A stretch of DNA of 64,000 nucleotides from Selenomonadales bacterium. GTDB lineage: Bacteria > Bacillota > Negativicutes > Sporomusales > UBA7701. This document shows, in pieces, positions 17,117-25,887 of the stretch. The notes under the pieces are model-generated. The model ran no database searches. It saw nothing but the letters and a program-made list of their open reading frames with translations, and was not told the origin of the DNA. The position numbers and the translations under genes were made by a program. Positions within the stretch are counted from its first letter, which is position 1. Every line of letters begins with the position of its first letter. Location of the stretch: positions 83,692 to 147,691 of the forward strand of contig JARKNV010000069.1 of NCBI GenBank assembly GCA_029976065.1, written 5' to 3'.

Positions 17117-18075
17117 ACATTCCCCACTCCAATCTGTTCTTGGACGAATTCCGAGGTTTCGAGTCCATATTGTTCGATGCATTGTTGCAGTTGCTCGTTG
17201 GTGTATGTCCGGAAGGGCACGGCCATCTGTTCCACCATGGCCAGCAGGCCGATTTCGTCGTCCTTGACGGCGGTTGTGGCAATCGTGCCGACACTCTTGA
17301 CACTGCGGCCGATTTTCCTGCAGGCGTCGGTGATGGCGGTGTAAAGGGCGGCGCTGGGCACGCCCCGCCGGCAGCCCACGCCGACGGCGATGGTGGCCGG
17401 CCGCAGGAAGACATGGGGCTTGACCATGTACATTTCTTTGTCGGAGATGACGACGGCGGCGTCGTAGCGGTCGGTGTGGACGAGGTCTTCGCTGGTGACG
17501 AGCATGATGCACTGTTCGGCCGCCAGTTTTACGTAGTGCTCGTAATCGGGCAGGGAGCAGTCGATGAAGAAGATGACCCGCTTGCCGGCGACGAGGGCGG
17601 CGCTGATGTGCTTGAGCTGGTCGAAGGGCTCGATCTCTAGCCCGATGCGGGCGGCGAGCACGTCGGGGGCGGGTTTGTGCTGGATGTCGGTGGCGGTGGT
17701 GATGACCGGTGTGGCGCCCGCCGCTTCGGCGATGACGCGGGTCAGTTCGTTGGCGCCGCCGATGTGGCCGGCGAGCAGGCTGATGGCGTGGCGGCCGGCC
17801 TCGTCCATGACGACGACGGCCGGGTCGTAGCGCTTGTCGCGGATATGGGGGGCGATGACGCGGACGACGATGCCGGTGGCCATAATGAAGACCAGACCGT
17901 TGTATTTGTGGTAGATGTCGGCGACGAGTCCGCTGAGGCTCTCGTAAGTCCGGACGTCGGTCCCCCCCTCCCTGCCGGCCTTGGCGTAGAGGTCGATTTT
18001 GCAGGTGAGCTTGGCGGCCATGGCGGCCGCGAGGCGAGCCCCGTTATCGGTTATGGATATTACTGCGGTTTTCAT
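17002..18075 (-). CDS. cbiG: Cobalt-precorrin-5A hydrolase
   Basis: A 357-residue protein that opens the delta-lactone of cobalt-precorrin-5A, releasing acetaldehyde. The start at 18075 is set by GGGAGG seven bases upstream; the 448-residue ORF in the track extends through cbiF. The N-terminal domain contains MATGIVVRVIAPHIRDKRYDPAVVVMDE and the C-terminal domain AVGVGCRRGVPSAAL, both standard for full-length CbiG. Confidence 0.94.
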   Translation of the reverse strand: MKTAVISITDNGARLAAAMAAKLTCKIDLYAKAGREGGTDVRTYESLSGLVADIYHKYNGLVFIMATGIVVRVIAPHIRDKRYDPAVVVMDEAGRHAISLLAGHIGGANELTRVIAEAAGATPVITTATDIQHKPAPDVLAARIGLEIEPFDQLKHISAALVAGKRVIFFIDCSLPDYEHYVKLAAEQCIMLVTSEDLVHTDRYDAAVVISDKEMYMVKPHVFLRPATIAVGVGCRRGVPSAALYTAITDACRKIGRSVKSVGTIATTAVKDDEIGLLAMVEQMAVPFRTYTNEQLQQCIEQYGLETSEFVQEQIGVGNVCEAAALLAAGTDKLLLGKTSYDKISVAIAEVKSPSSV

Positions 18076-18827
18076 TTTGCCTCCCTGAACATGTGGCCGA
18101 ATTCCGGGGAATAAAGCCTGGACAGCGCGTAGCCGCCGTCCAGACAGCGGCCGACGACGATCATGGCCGTGCGGTCGACGCCCGCCGCTTGGACGGTGCG
18201 GGCGATGGTGGCGAGAGTGCCGCGGTAGATTTTTTCGTCCGGCCAGGAAGCCTTCTGGACAACGGCGATGGGCGTGTCTTCGGGATAGCCGCCGGCAGTG
18301 AGCTCGCCGACGACGCTGTCGAGCATGTGGACGCTGAGGAAGATGCACATCGTGGCCCGGTGGCTGGCCAGTGCCGCCAGTTTCTCCCGCTCCGGCACCG
18401 GGGTGCGGCCTTCGAGGCGGGTGACGATGACGGTCTGGCTGACTTCCGGCAGGGTGTATTCACAACGGAGGGCCGCCGCGGCCGCGAGGAAGGAGCTGAC
18501 GCCGGGAACGACTTCGTAGCCGATGCCGCGGGCGTCGAGGACGTCCATCTGCTCCTTTATGGCGCCGTAGATGCTGGGGTCGCCGGTGTGGAGCCTGACG
18601 ACCAGTTTTTCTTCCCCGACGGCCCGGACGATGGCGGCGATGACTTCGTCGAGGGTCATGGAGGCGCTGTTCATGATTTCGGCGTTCTGTTTGGCGAGTC
18701 TGAGGAGGGCCGGGTTGACGAGCGAGCCGGCGTAGATGATGGTGTCGGCGATGGTCAGCAGGTGCTGGCCTTTGACGGTTATGAGTTCGGGATCGCCGGG
18801 GCCGGCGCCGACGAAATAGACATTCAT
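18072..18827 (-). CDS. cbiF: Cobalt-precorrin-4 C11-methyltransferase
   Basis: A 251-residue SAM-dependent methyltransferase. The start at 18827 overlaps cbiL by four bases. Motifs are FVGAGPGDPELITVKG at the N-terminus, VRLHTGDPSIYGAI and VPGVSSFLAAAAAL, all characteristic of CbiF/CobM. It acts between CbiH and CbiG. Confidence 0.95.
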   Translation of the reverse strand: MNVYFVGAGPGDPELITVKGQHLLTIADTIIYAGSLVNPALLRLAKQNAEIMNSASMTLDEVIAAIVRAVGEEKLVVRLHTGDPSIYGAIKEQMDVLDARGIGYEVVPGVSSFLAAAAALRCEYTLPEVSQTVIVTRLEGRTPVPEREKLAALASHRATMCIFLSVHMLDSVVGELTAGGYPEDTPIAVVQKASWPDEKIYRGTLATIARTVQAAGVDRTAMIVVGRCLDGGYALSRLYSPEFGHMFREAK

Positions 18828-19537
18828 CCCAGTCCCCCCTTTTTGATCAGAATGAGCGACAGGTAGTCGCGTTTTTTGCCGATGAGGCTGTCGAGGTCGC
18901 GGGTGACGAATTGGTCGGGATAACCGAGCCTGCTGACGAAGACGGCTTTGTCCTTGAGGCCGAGGTCGCCGAGAACGGCGACGATTTCGTCGTATTTGCC
19001 GGCGACTTTCATGAGCACGGCGTTGTCGAAGGCGGCCAGCAGCGGCCGCAGGGCTTCGGGGTCGTCGACGGCCGGGAGGACGGCGAGTTTTTCCGTGCCT
19101 TCGGCGAGGGGAATGTCGAGGTGGGCGGCGGCGGCGGCGAACGAGGTGACGCCGGGGACGCTCTCGACTTCGACGGCCGGCAGGAGGGCGCGGACGCGCT
19201 TGAGGAGGTAGGTGTAGGTGCTGAAAAGCATGGCGTCGCCGATGGTTATGAAGGCAACGTTTTTGCCGGCGGCGAGGCAGGCGGCGATTTTTTCGGCGCC
19301 GCGGCGCCATTCGGCTTCGAGCAGGGCCTTGTCGCGGGTCATGGGGGTGGGCACTTCGATTATTTCCGCGGCGGCGCTGATGTATGTGCCGGCCACTTTG
19401 CGGGCGACGCTTTCGTTGTCGACGGCCGAGCGGGGCAGGCAGACGACATCGGCGGTTTTGAGGAGGGCGGCGGCGCGGAGGGTGAGCAGGTCGGGGTCGC
19501 CCGGCCCGACGCCGATGCCGTAGAATTTGCCGTTCAT
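18824..19537 (-). CDS. cbiL: Cobalt-precorrin-2 C20-methyltransferase
   Basis: A 237-residue SAM-dependent methyltransferase. GIGVGPGDPDLLTLRAA is at the N-terminus and ITIGDAMLFSTYTYLL around residue 100 is typical of CbiL/CobI. The first methylation after cobalt insertion is its step. It is coupled to cbiT by a four-base overlap. Confidence 0.95.
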   Translation of the reverse strand: MNGKFYGIGVGPGDPDLLTLRAAALLKTADVVCLPRSAVDNESVARKVAGTYISAAAEIIEVPTPMTRDKALLEAEWRRGAEKIAACLAAGKNVAFITIGDAMLFSTYTYLLKRVRALLPAVEVESVPGVTSFAAAAAHLDIPLAEGTEKLAVLPAVDDPEALRPLLAAFDNAVLMKVAGKYDEIVAVLGDLGLKDKAVFVSRLGYPDQFVTRDLDSLIGKKRDYLSLILIKKGGLG

Positions 19538-20124
19538 TGGGGTCCTCCCTTGGTGCAGGCTATGATGTAAACGGGGTTGCCGGCCTGGAACATGTGCTTG
19601 CCGCCGGCCTTGCGCAGACGGGTGACGTGTACGCCGACGGCCTCGGTGCCGTAGCCGGGACGGTCATCGAGGGCGGCGAGGGCCTGATGGAGCGTTTCGA
19701 CGGTGACGGCGGCGAGGATGAGGCGGCCGCCGGGTTTGAGCAAGCGGTCGGCGGCGGCGAGGATCCCGCCCAGGCGGCCGCCGCTGCCGCCGATGAAGAT
19801 GGCGTCGGCGGCGGGAAGTCCCTCAAGGGCTTCGGGGGCCGCGCCGGCGACGATTTCGAGGTTGGCGGCGCCGAATTTGGCGGCGTTGGCGCGGATAAGG
19901 GCAACGCCTGCGGGTTCTTTTTCGATGGCGTAAACGCGGCCGCGGGGCGCGAGCAGGGCGGCCTCGATACTGAACGAGCCGGTGCCGGCGCCGATGTCGA
20001 GGACGGTGTCGGCTTCGCCGATCCTGGCCTTGACAAGGGCGAGGATGCGGATTTCCTGCTTGGTCATGGGGATGTCGCCGCGGATGAATTCGTTGTCGGG
20101 TATGCCGGGAACGGCGGGTGTCAT
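19534..20124 (-). CDS. cbiT: Cobalt-precorrin-6B C15-methyltransferase (decarboxylating)
   Basis: A 196-residue class I SAM methyltransferase starting at 20124. GIPDNEFIRGDIPMTKQEIR precedes the SAM motif VLDIGAGTGSFSIEAAL, the usual CbiT order. It methylates C-15 and decarboxylates the acetate chain at C-12, with CbiE adding the C-5 methyl. In other bacteria the two are fused as CobL; here they are separate and overlap by four bases. Confidence 0.94.
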   Translation of the reverse strand: MTPAVPGIPDNEFIRGDIPMTKQEIRILALVKARIGEADTVLDIGAGTGSFSIEAALLAPRGRVYAIEKEPAGVALIRANAAKFGAANLEIVAGAAPEALEGLPAADAIFIGGSGGRLGGILAAADRLLKPGGRLILAAVTVETLHQALAALDDRPGYGTEAVGVHVTRLRKAGGKHMFQAGNPVYIIACTKGGPQ

Positions 20125-20747
20125 GCCATCACCACCATCACGCAGTGTTCGAAGCCCCGGCCGGCCGCGACGGCGGCGAGGTCGGCAGCGAAGATTTTTT
20201 CTTCGGGGTAGGAGAGGTCGGCGCACAGCCAGGCGGCGGTATCGGGTGGCCAGCCGCGGGCGAGGAGGTCGCCGGCGACGGCGTGGGGAGCGTTGACGGC
20301 GTCGGTGAGGAGGGCGAGTTTTTTGCCGGGGATGTAGTCGAGGGCGCCGGCGGCGGGGGCGCGGCCGTGGAGGCTGACGAGAACGGCGTCCTGCCAGGGG
20401 CAGGCGAGGCGGGCGAAGGCGAGCTGGACGGAGCTGACGCCGGGGATGACTTCGAGCCGTCCGGGGCCGAATTCGCGGCGGAGGGCGACGAGGAGGCTGT
20501 GGAAGCCGGGATCGCCGGAGACGAGGACGGCAACGTCGCTGTCCTCAAGGCGCCGGCCGATGAAGGCGAGGACGGCGGCGATGTCCCGGCCGATGGCGAA
20601 GGTTTCGCTGCCGGCGGGGGCGAAGGCGGCCAGGGCGCGGCTGCCGCCGACGACGACTTTCGCGGCGGCGATGGCGCGGACGGCGATGGGGGGCAGGTAG
20701 TCTGGCGAGCCGGGGCCGATGCCGATTACGACGATTTTATGGTCCAT
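20121..20747 (-). CDS. cbiE: Cobalt-precorrin-7 C5-methyltransferase
   Basis: A 208-residue SAM-dependent methyltransferase starting at 20747 inside the end of cbiD (22-base overlap). VIGIGPGSPDYLPPIA is at the N-terminus, with VLVSGDPGFHSLL and VIPGVSSVQLAFARL following. It partners CbiT. Confidence 0.94.
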   Translation of the reverse strand: MDHKIVVIGIGPGSPDYLPPIAVRAIAAAKVVVGGSRALAAFAPAGSETFAIGRDIAAVLAFIGRRLEDSDVAVLVSGDPGFHSLLVALRREFGPGRLEVIPGVSSVQLAFARLACPWQDAVLVSLHGRAPAAGALDYIPGKKLALLTDAVNAPHAVAGDLLARGWPPDTAAWLCADLSYPEEKIFAADLAAVAAGRGFEHCVMVVMA

Positions 20748-21835
20748 GCGAGGCTGCCTCCGATTTTCGCGGCCTGGTCGTCGAGGCCGAGGATGTCGCC
20801 TTTGAGGGTGACGATGACGGTGCCGACGGCCAGCCGGCCGTGGACGAAGCGTTCGGCGCGGACGCTGGCCCGGGCGGCCAGGCGACGCCAGACGCCGCCG
20901 ACCGGGTAGCGGCCGATGACTTCGACCGCGGCTTCGGTGGTGACGCAGGCGAGGATTTCCTCGACCGCCTCGCGGGGTGCGCCTTCGGCGGCGGCGTAGG
21001 CGGCGAGCGTTTCGAGCCGGGCGTCGGCCATGCGGCTGTGGGTGTGGAAGATGCCGGCGGCGACTTTGACGATTTTTCCGAGGTGGCCGAAGAGGAGGAT
21101 CTGCTTCAGGCCCTGGTCGGCGGCGGATGTGAGCATGTGGCCGATGAAGTTCGAGGTCTGGACGACCCGGTCGGCGGGCAGCCCGCACAGGTTTATGGCA
21201 ATGTCCTGGCCGATTTTGCCGGGGACGAAGACGGCGGTGTCGTAGCCGAGGGCTTTGACGACGCTTATCTGCGGGGTAAGGGAGGTTTTCCACGCCTCCT
21301 CGGACATGGGCTCGACGATGCCGGTGGTGCCGATGACGGACAGGCCGCCTTCGATGCCGAGGACGGGATTGAGGGTTCGGGCGGCGAGTTCGCGGCCGCC
21401 GGGGATGGCGACGGTGACCAGGGCGCCTTGACCCGCGGGGAGAACTTCCCGGAGGGCGGTTTCGATCATCCGGCGGGGGCCGGGGTTGACGGCCGGCTGG
21501 CCGACCGGCACCGCCAGGCCGGGTTTGGTGACCGTGCCGACGCCTTCGCCGGCGCGGATGAGAATTTCCGGGTTTTCGGTTATGGCGACGTCAACGGTGA
21601 TAGTGACGCCGTCGGTAACGTCGGGGTCGTCGCCGGCGTCCTTGACCACTGCGGCGGCCCCGCCCGCGCCGGTGGCGCGGCTGTCGGCGATTTTGACGCT
21701 GAGGAGCCTGCCCTGCGGGGTTGCCACGTCGACGGTCACGGACGGGCGGCCGAGAGCGGCGAGGACGGCCGCTTTGGCGGCGGCGGCGGCGCAGGTGCCG
21801 GTGGTGATGCCCCGGCGGAGGGGCTGGCTGGACAT
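20726..21835 (-). CDS. cbiD: Cobalt-precorrin-5B C1-methyltransferase
   Basis: A 369-residue enzyme of the anaerobic pathway, first gene of the operon. The N-terminal RRGITTGTCAAAAAKAAV is the diagnostic CbiD motif. The ribosome site GGGGG lies eight bases before the ATG and is the 3' arm of a hairpin (21841-21864) that follows the cobalamin riboswitch, so its translation is probably shut when adenosylcobalamin is bound. Confidence 0.95.
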   Translation of the reverse strand: MSSQPLRRGITTGTCAAAAAKAAVLAALGRPSVTVDVATPQGRLLSVKIADSRATGAGGAAAVVKDAGDDPDVTDGVTITVDVAITENPEILIRAGEGVGTVTKPGLAVPVGQPAVNPGPRRMIETALREVLPAGQGALVTVAIPGGRELAARTLNPVLGIEGGLSVIGTTGIVEPMSEEAWKTSLTPQISVVKALGYDTAVFVPGKIGQDIAINLCGLPADRVVQTSNFIGHMLTSAADQGLKQILLFGHLGKIVKVAAGIFHTHSRMADARLETLAAYAAAEGAPREAVEEILACVTTEAAVEVIGRYPVGGVWRRLAARASVRAERFVHGRLAVGTVIVTLKGDILGLDDQAAKIGGSLAWTIKSS

Positions 21836-21840
21836 CGAAA

Positions 21841-21864
21841 ATACCCCCTGAAAACAGGGGGTAT
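21841..21864 (-). promoter_or_regulatory. Riboswitch expression-platform hairpin over the cbiD ribosome site
   Basis: On the minus strand ATACCCCCTG-TTTT-CAGGGGGTAT forms a perfect 10-bp hairpin whose 3' arm contains the GGGGG ribosome site of cbiD. Only a short U-rich tail (ATTTTCG) follows, so blocking translation is more likely than termination, though both are possible. Confidence 0.75.
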
Positions 21865-21940
21865 AAATAATAACAATATAAAAATTGTTATACCTATCTA
21901 CCCACCTGCCTATCTTCCGTAGGTCGTAACGGCGCGTGTT

Positions 21941-22085
21941 AGAACAGGCAGGTCTCCTGGCTTTGGTTCATCGCTTTCCCACGCCTTCCCGGTTGCCCAG
22001 TGGCCTAGTGTGGTTGGCTCGCCAATACAGTGGCGGGACCGCGCCGGATTGTACCGGCTTCCCTATTAAGCAAAGCACCTGTTCC
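21941..22085 (-). promoter_or_regulatory. Cobalamin riboswitch
   Basis: Read on the minus strand this is a class I cobalamin aptamer: GAACAGG and CCTGTTC pair as the closing stem (22078-22084 with 21942-21948), GGTCCCGCCACTG carries the B12 box, and the 3' part ends with the hallmark AAGCCAGGAGACCTGCC. It lies about 105 bases before cbiD and should repress the whole cbi/cob operon when adenosylcobalamin is plentiful. Confidence 0.95.
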
Positions 22086-22320
22086 CTAGCTATTAAATTA
22101 CATTACGACGGTGTGGAGATATTATGTGCTTATATTCGGCCAGTATTACGGCGATTCCTGCTATTTACGGCAAAAAAGACAAATATTTAGCTTGGCATTG
22201 GGTATAAGGGTTTTCTTTATGTCCATCGGAAAAGTGTTCCCTTACATGTAAGAAAATTTAGTATTTTTCCTTAATTTACTGGAGGATTTCCCCCGGCGCG
22301 ACCAGAATATAAGCATGAAC

Positions 22321-22334
22321 TGGTCAGTCCACCA
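22321..22334. promoter_or_regulatory. Possible GntR-type operator before lldG
   Basis: TGGT-CAGTCC-ACCA is a short inverted repeat 23 bases before lldG. Lactate regulators of the GntR/FadR group bind TGGT-n-ACCA sites, usually with a shorter spacer, so this is only suggestive. I see nothing else clear in 22086-22357. Confidence 0.3.
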
Positions 22335-22357
22335 TACCGTGTGCAGGGAGTGATAGA

Positions 22358-22972
22358 ATGAAAAAGGTGTGCGAGAACTGGGAGCAGGCTCTCCCGACCG
22401 GCAGTTTCGGCCCGCACCTGTTCTCCGAGTTCGAAACCCGCGCCCAGAACGTGTCGGCCGAGGTCTTCCGGGTAGCCACCGCTGCCGAAGCTCAGGCGGT
22501 GCTTGTCGAGCTCGCCAAAAGCCTCGGAGCCAAGAAGGTCGTGGTTGTCGACTGTCCTCTGTCGAAAGCCGCCGGCGCCAGCGAGGCGCTGAAGAACGCC
22601 GGGCTGGAGGTTCATACCGCGGCCGCCGATATCGCCGCCCACGCCGATACCGCCGATCTTGGCGTTTCCGGGGTGGAGTTCGGCGTAGCCGAAACAGGCA
22701 GCGTCCTTCAGGATGCGTTGGCGATCGAAAGCCGCCTGGTATCCACTTTGCCGCCCGTCCACGCCGTTTTCCTGAACAGCGCCAATATCGTCCCGGCGAT
22801 GACGGACGCTATCGGCGTCGTTGCCAAGGTGTTCGACCACGGCTATATTTCTTTCATCACCGGCCCCAGCCGCACGGCCGACATCGAACGGGTGCTCACT
22901 ATCGGCGTTCACGGTCCCGGCAGGTTTATCATCATTGCCGTCGATGAGACGGCCGGGGGAGGTGCCGCGTAA
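22358..22972 (+). CDS. lldG: LutC/LldG-like LUD-domain lactate utilization protein
   Basis: A 204-residue LUD-domain protein (LutC group). VSGVEFGVAETGSVLQDA and FITGPSRTADIERVLTIGVHGP are the family signature. It is needed for L-lactate oxidation together with the Fe-S subunit encoded next; the stop of this gene overlaps the next ATG. The pairing of a LutC-like gene with a fused LutB-LutA gene is that of LldGH in Desulfovibrio. The cofactor and exact role of LutC are not settled for the family. Confidence 0.88.
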   Translation: MKKVCENWEQALPTGSFGPHLFSEFETRAQNVSAEVFRVATAAEAQAVLVELAKSLGAKKVVVVDCPLSKAAGASEALKNAGLEVHTAAADIAAHADTADLGVSGVEFGVAETGSVLQDALAIESRLVSTLPPVHAVFLNSANIVPAMTDAIGVVAKVFDHGYISFITGPSRTADIERVLTIGVHGPGRFIIIAVDETAGGGAA

Positions 22973-25143
22973 TGGCCACGAGGGAGCGCAATATCAAGCA
23001 GGAAATAAGCCAGAAGCTGAAGGACGATGTGCTGCGCGGCGCTTTGGGCAAGTTCGGCGAAGCGTACCCCATCTCGCGGGCCAAGGCGTATGAGAACATC
23101 GCGGATATCGAGGCGCTGCGCGACGAGCTGAAGGCGATGAAAGTGGCGGCGGTGGCCGATATCGAGGCGATCGCCGACAAGTTCGAAGCCGAGGCGAGCA
23201 AGCGGGGCGCCAAGGTTTTCCGCGCCAAGGACGGCCCGGCGCTGAAGAAGTACCTGCTCGACCTTTGCCAGGCAAAAGGCGTGAAGCAGATCGTCAAGTC
23301 CAAGTCGATGGCGTCGGAGGAGATCCACCTCAACCACGCCCTTGAGGAGGCCGGCATCAAGGTGAAGGAGACCGACCTCGGCGAGTGGATCATCGCCATT
23401 GCCGGCCATACGCCTTCGCATATGGTAATGCCGGCGATCCACCTCAACAGGCAGCAGTGCGCGGAGTATTTCTCCAAGGAACTGCACGAGGACATTCCTC
23501 CCGATATCCCCTTCATGGTGCAGACGGCCCGCAAGTCGCTGCGCGAAAAATTCCTGCAGGCCGATTTGGGTATTACGGGCGCGAATTTCGGCATCGCCGA
23601 GAACGGCGCCATCGGCCTGGTGACCAATGAGGGCAACGCCCGCTTGACCACGACCCTGCCCCGCATTCATGTGGTGATTATCGGTTACGAGAAGCTTATC
23701 CCGACGGTCAAGGATACCATTCCCATCCTCCGTTCGCTGGCGCGCAGCGCCACCGCCCAGTTGGCGACCAGCTACGTAAGCATGATCTCCGGCCCGGTGC
23801 CGGCGATGGTGAAGGAGGACGGCCAGTGGGTGGAGCAGGATAAGGAGCTCCATATCATCCTGTTCAACAACGGCCGCCTGAAGGCCGCCAAGGACGAGAA
23901 ATTCAAGGAGATCTACCAGTGCATCCGCTGCGCCTCGTGCCTGAACGTCTGTCCGGTCTACCAGCTGGTGGGCGGCCATGTCTACGGCCTCATTTACGCC
24001 GGCGGCATCGGCGCGATCCTGACGGCGTTCTTCAACAGCATGGGCGATTTCGAGAAGATAAACGAGTTGTGCATCGGCTGCCGCAAGTGCACGACGGTGT
24101 GCCCCGGCAGGATCAACATCCCCGGCCTGATCGAGGAGCTTAGGATCAGGGGGGTCAAGGACCACGGCCTGCCGTTCTCGCTGAAGCTGCTGTTCGAGAA
24201 CGTCATTGCCAACCGCCGCCTGTTCCACAGCTTGCTGCGAACAGCAGCGATCGGCCAGAAGCCGGTACAGTCGGGCCGCTTCATCCGCCACCTGCCGCTG
24301 TTTATGGCCGGTCTGACCGAGGGGCGCAGCCTGCCGGCGATCGCCGATACGCCGCTCAGGGACCGGATCAACAAGATAACGAAGCGCCTGGCCGCCCCGG
24401 CGAAGAAGGTGGCGTTCTTCAGCGGCTGCAACATGGACTTCGTCTTCCCCGAGACGGGCGAATCGGTGTTCAAGGTGCTGCAGGACCTCAATATCGCGGT
24501 GGTCTTCCCTGACGACCAGAATTGCTGCGGCAAGCCGGTGGTCGGGTTCGGCGACGTGGAAACGACCAAGAAGATCGCCAAGCGCAACATCGAGGCTTTC
24601 GAGCAGGCCAATGCGGACTACATCGTCGCCGCCTGTCCGAGCTGCACCGAGACGCTGCGAATCACTTACCCGGAAATTCTCGCCGACGAGCCCGAGTGGG
24701 CGGGGCGGGCCAAGGCGTTCGCCGCCAAGGTCAAGGAGTTCTCCCAGTTCGTGTGCGCGGAGTACGAGCTGGCCGGCCGCCTGGCGAAGAAACCGGGCGC
24801 GACGAAGGTTACCTTCCACGATTCCTGCCATATGAAGCGGGTGCTGGGCATCCACGAGGAGCCGCGCAAGCTGCTGGAAAGCACCGGGGCGTGCGAGGTC
24901 GTGGAGATGAAGGACTGCGACAAGTGCTGCGGCATGGCGGGCGCCTTCGGCCTCAAGTACGCGGAGCTGTCGGCCCCGATTCTCAAGCAGAAGATCACCA
25001 ACATCAAGGACAGCGGCGCCGAGGTTGTGGCGGTCGGTTGTCCGGCCTGCATGATGCAGATCGGCGGCGGCCTCGACAAGCAGGCAGCGGGGATAAAGGT
25101 GAAGCATGTGGCGGACATATTGGCCGCCCAGATTAAAGAGTAA
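22972..25143 (+). CDS. lldH: Fused LutB-LutA Fe-S L-lactate dehydrogenase subunit
   Basis: A 723-residue fusion. Residues about 20-300 are a LUD (LutB) domain with GITGANFGIAENGAIGLVTN; two [4Fe-4S] motifs follow at about 317 (CIRCASCLNVCP) and 366 (CIGCRKCTTVCP). Two LutA/HdrD-type CCG modules follow, with NCCGKP (about 517), CPSC (555), DSCHMKRV (617), KCCGMAG (650) and CPAC (691). It should oxidise L-lactate to pyruvate in the cytoplasm and pass electrons to an unknown acceptor. No flavin subunit of GlcD type is adjacent, which fits the LldGH class. A strong terminator follows. Confidence 0.9.
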   Translation: MATRERNIKQEISQKLKDDVLRGALGKFGEAYPISRAKAYENIADIEALRDELKAMKVAAVADIEAIADKFEAEASKRGAKVFRAKDGPALKKYLLDLCQAKGVKQIVKSKSMASEEIHLNHALEEAGIKVKETDLGEWIIAIAGHTPSHMVMPAIHLNRQQCAEYFSKELHEDIPPDIPFMVQTARKSLREKFLQADLGITGANFGIAENGAIGLVTNEGNARLTTTLPRIHVVIIGYEKLIPTVKDTIPILRSLARSATAQLATSYVSMISGPVPAMVKEDGQWVEQDKELHIILFNNGRLKAAKDEKFKEIYQCIRCASCLNVCPVYQLVGGHVYGLIYAGGIGAILTAFFNSMGDFEKINELCIGCRKCTTVCPGRINIPGLIEELRIRGVKDHGLPFSLKLLFENVIANRRLFHSLLRTAAIGQKPVQSGRFIRHLPLFMAGLTEGRSLPAIADTPLRDRINKITKRLAAPAKKVAFFSGCNMDFVFPETGESVFKVLQDLNIAVVFPDDQNCCGKPVVGFGDVETTKKIAKRNIEAFEQANADYIVAACPSCTETLRITYPEILADEPEWAGRAKAFAAKVKEFSQFVCAEYELAGRLAKKPGATKVTFHDSCHMKRVLGIHEEPRKLLESTGACEVVEMKDCDKCCGMAGAFGLKYAELSAPILKQKITNIKDSGAEVVAVGCPACMMQIGGGLDKQAAGIKVKHVADILAAQIKE

Positions 25144-25158
25144 TGCGGTAATACGCAG

Positions 25159-25190
25159 AAGAGCCTCCCGGCCGGGAGGCTCTTGTTTTT
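25159..25190 (+). terminator. Intrinsic terminator after lldH
   Basis: AAGAGCCTCCCGG pairs with CCGGGAGGCTCTT and is followed by GTTTTT, 15 bases after the lldH stop. Confidence 0.92.
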
Positions 25191-25290
25191 CGACGCCGGC
25201 GAAGAAATACGCCGGACGAGGCGAGGCGCCGGGGTCATATCCGGCCGGTGCGGCATAGCCTATACTATCCTTCGCCGGGAGGTGGCCGGA

Positions 25291-25434
25291 ATGAATCTAC
25301 TGCCGGGTTTGAACGCGTCCCCCTTCAGTCTGCTGGTGCTGTGGGCCGTCCTTTTTATCATCCTGGCCGATGTCTGCTGCCCCGCCTTCTACGCGTATTA
25401 CGCCTGCCCGTCCTGCTGCGGGCGGGGAAGATGA
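25291..25434 (+). CDS. Small cysteine-containing membrane protein
   Basis: A 47-residue protein starting at the ATG at 25291 behind GGGAGG; the 83-residue ORF in the track starts too far upstream. One hydrophobic helix (SLLVLWAVLFIILADVCC) is followed by a short tail with CPSCCGRGR. It has its own terminator. It resembles small single-pass proteins common in spore formers but I cannot name a family. Four cysteines at the membrane edge could bind metal. Confidence 0.55.
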   Translation: MNLLPGLNASPFSLLVLWAVLFIILADVCCPAFYAYYACPSCCGRGR

Positions 25435-25453
25435 GGCGGCGAGGGCGCCAAAC

Positions 25454-25484
25454 GGAAAAGCCGCGATCAGTTTCGCGGCTTTTC
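25454..25484. terminator. Bidirectional terminator
   Basis: GGAAAAGCCGCG and CGCGGCTTTTCC form a hairpin between two convergent small genes, with A/T runs on both sides. Confidence 0.85.
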
Positions 25485-25512
25485 CATTCGTAGCGGGAAA
25501 GGAGCAGCCTGC

Positions 25513-25803
25513 TCAAAAGGTTCGCATGCCGGGCTGCTTCTTGTCGCTCAGCGTCCGGTCATAGTCTTCCAACTGGGCGTCGAGAGCGGCGCTGGCGGTG
25601 ACGATTTCGCCGTCGGCGTACTGGGCGTCGGCCATAAGGGTGTGCAGCGTCTGCCGGAGGTCGGCGACCTGCTGGCGCACCCGGGCGAGGCCGGGCATTT
25701 GGGCGGCACTGCTCTGATTTTGGCCGGCCACGGGCTGGCCGGAGGTCACGAGGTTGGTTGCTTGCGTTGCGGCGGTGGTTGTAGTGTTATCGCTGGACGG
25801 CAT
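25513..25803 (-). CDS. Spo0E-like aspartyl-phosphate phosphatase
   Basis: A 96-residue protein. The N-terminal half is Thr/Gln/Ser-rich and probably disordered. The C-terminal part holds two helices with the pattern EIVTASAALDAQLEDYDR, matching the SxxxD motif of Spo0E-type phosphatases that remove phosphate from Spo0A and delay sporulation. The long disordered N-terminus is unusual for this family, whose members are usually about 55-85 residues. The motif match is good but short, so other helical hairpin proteins remain possible. Confidence 0.6.
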   Translation of the reverse strand: MPSSDNTTTTAATQATNLVTSGQPVAGQNQSSAAQMPGLARVRQQVADLRQTLHTLMADAQYADGEIVTASAALDAQLEDYDRTLSDKKQPGMRTF

Positions 25804-25887
25804 TGTCTTCCCTCCCGGTTTGCTGGTACCGTTAGCATGCCAGGAAGGGGGGGCATTAATGCGTCGCCGCGCCGCACCGGCCGGCGC

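Noticed and set aside
21936-22190. 84-residue plus-strand ORF
   Set aside because: It lies across the cobalamin riboswitch on the other strand and has no gene features.
22909-25107. Minus-strand 732-residue ORF opposite lldH
   Set aside because: It is long only because of GC bias; the opposite strand encodes two Fe-S motifs and two CCG modules.
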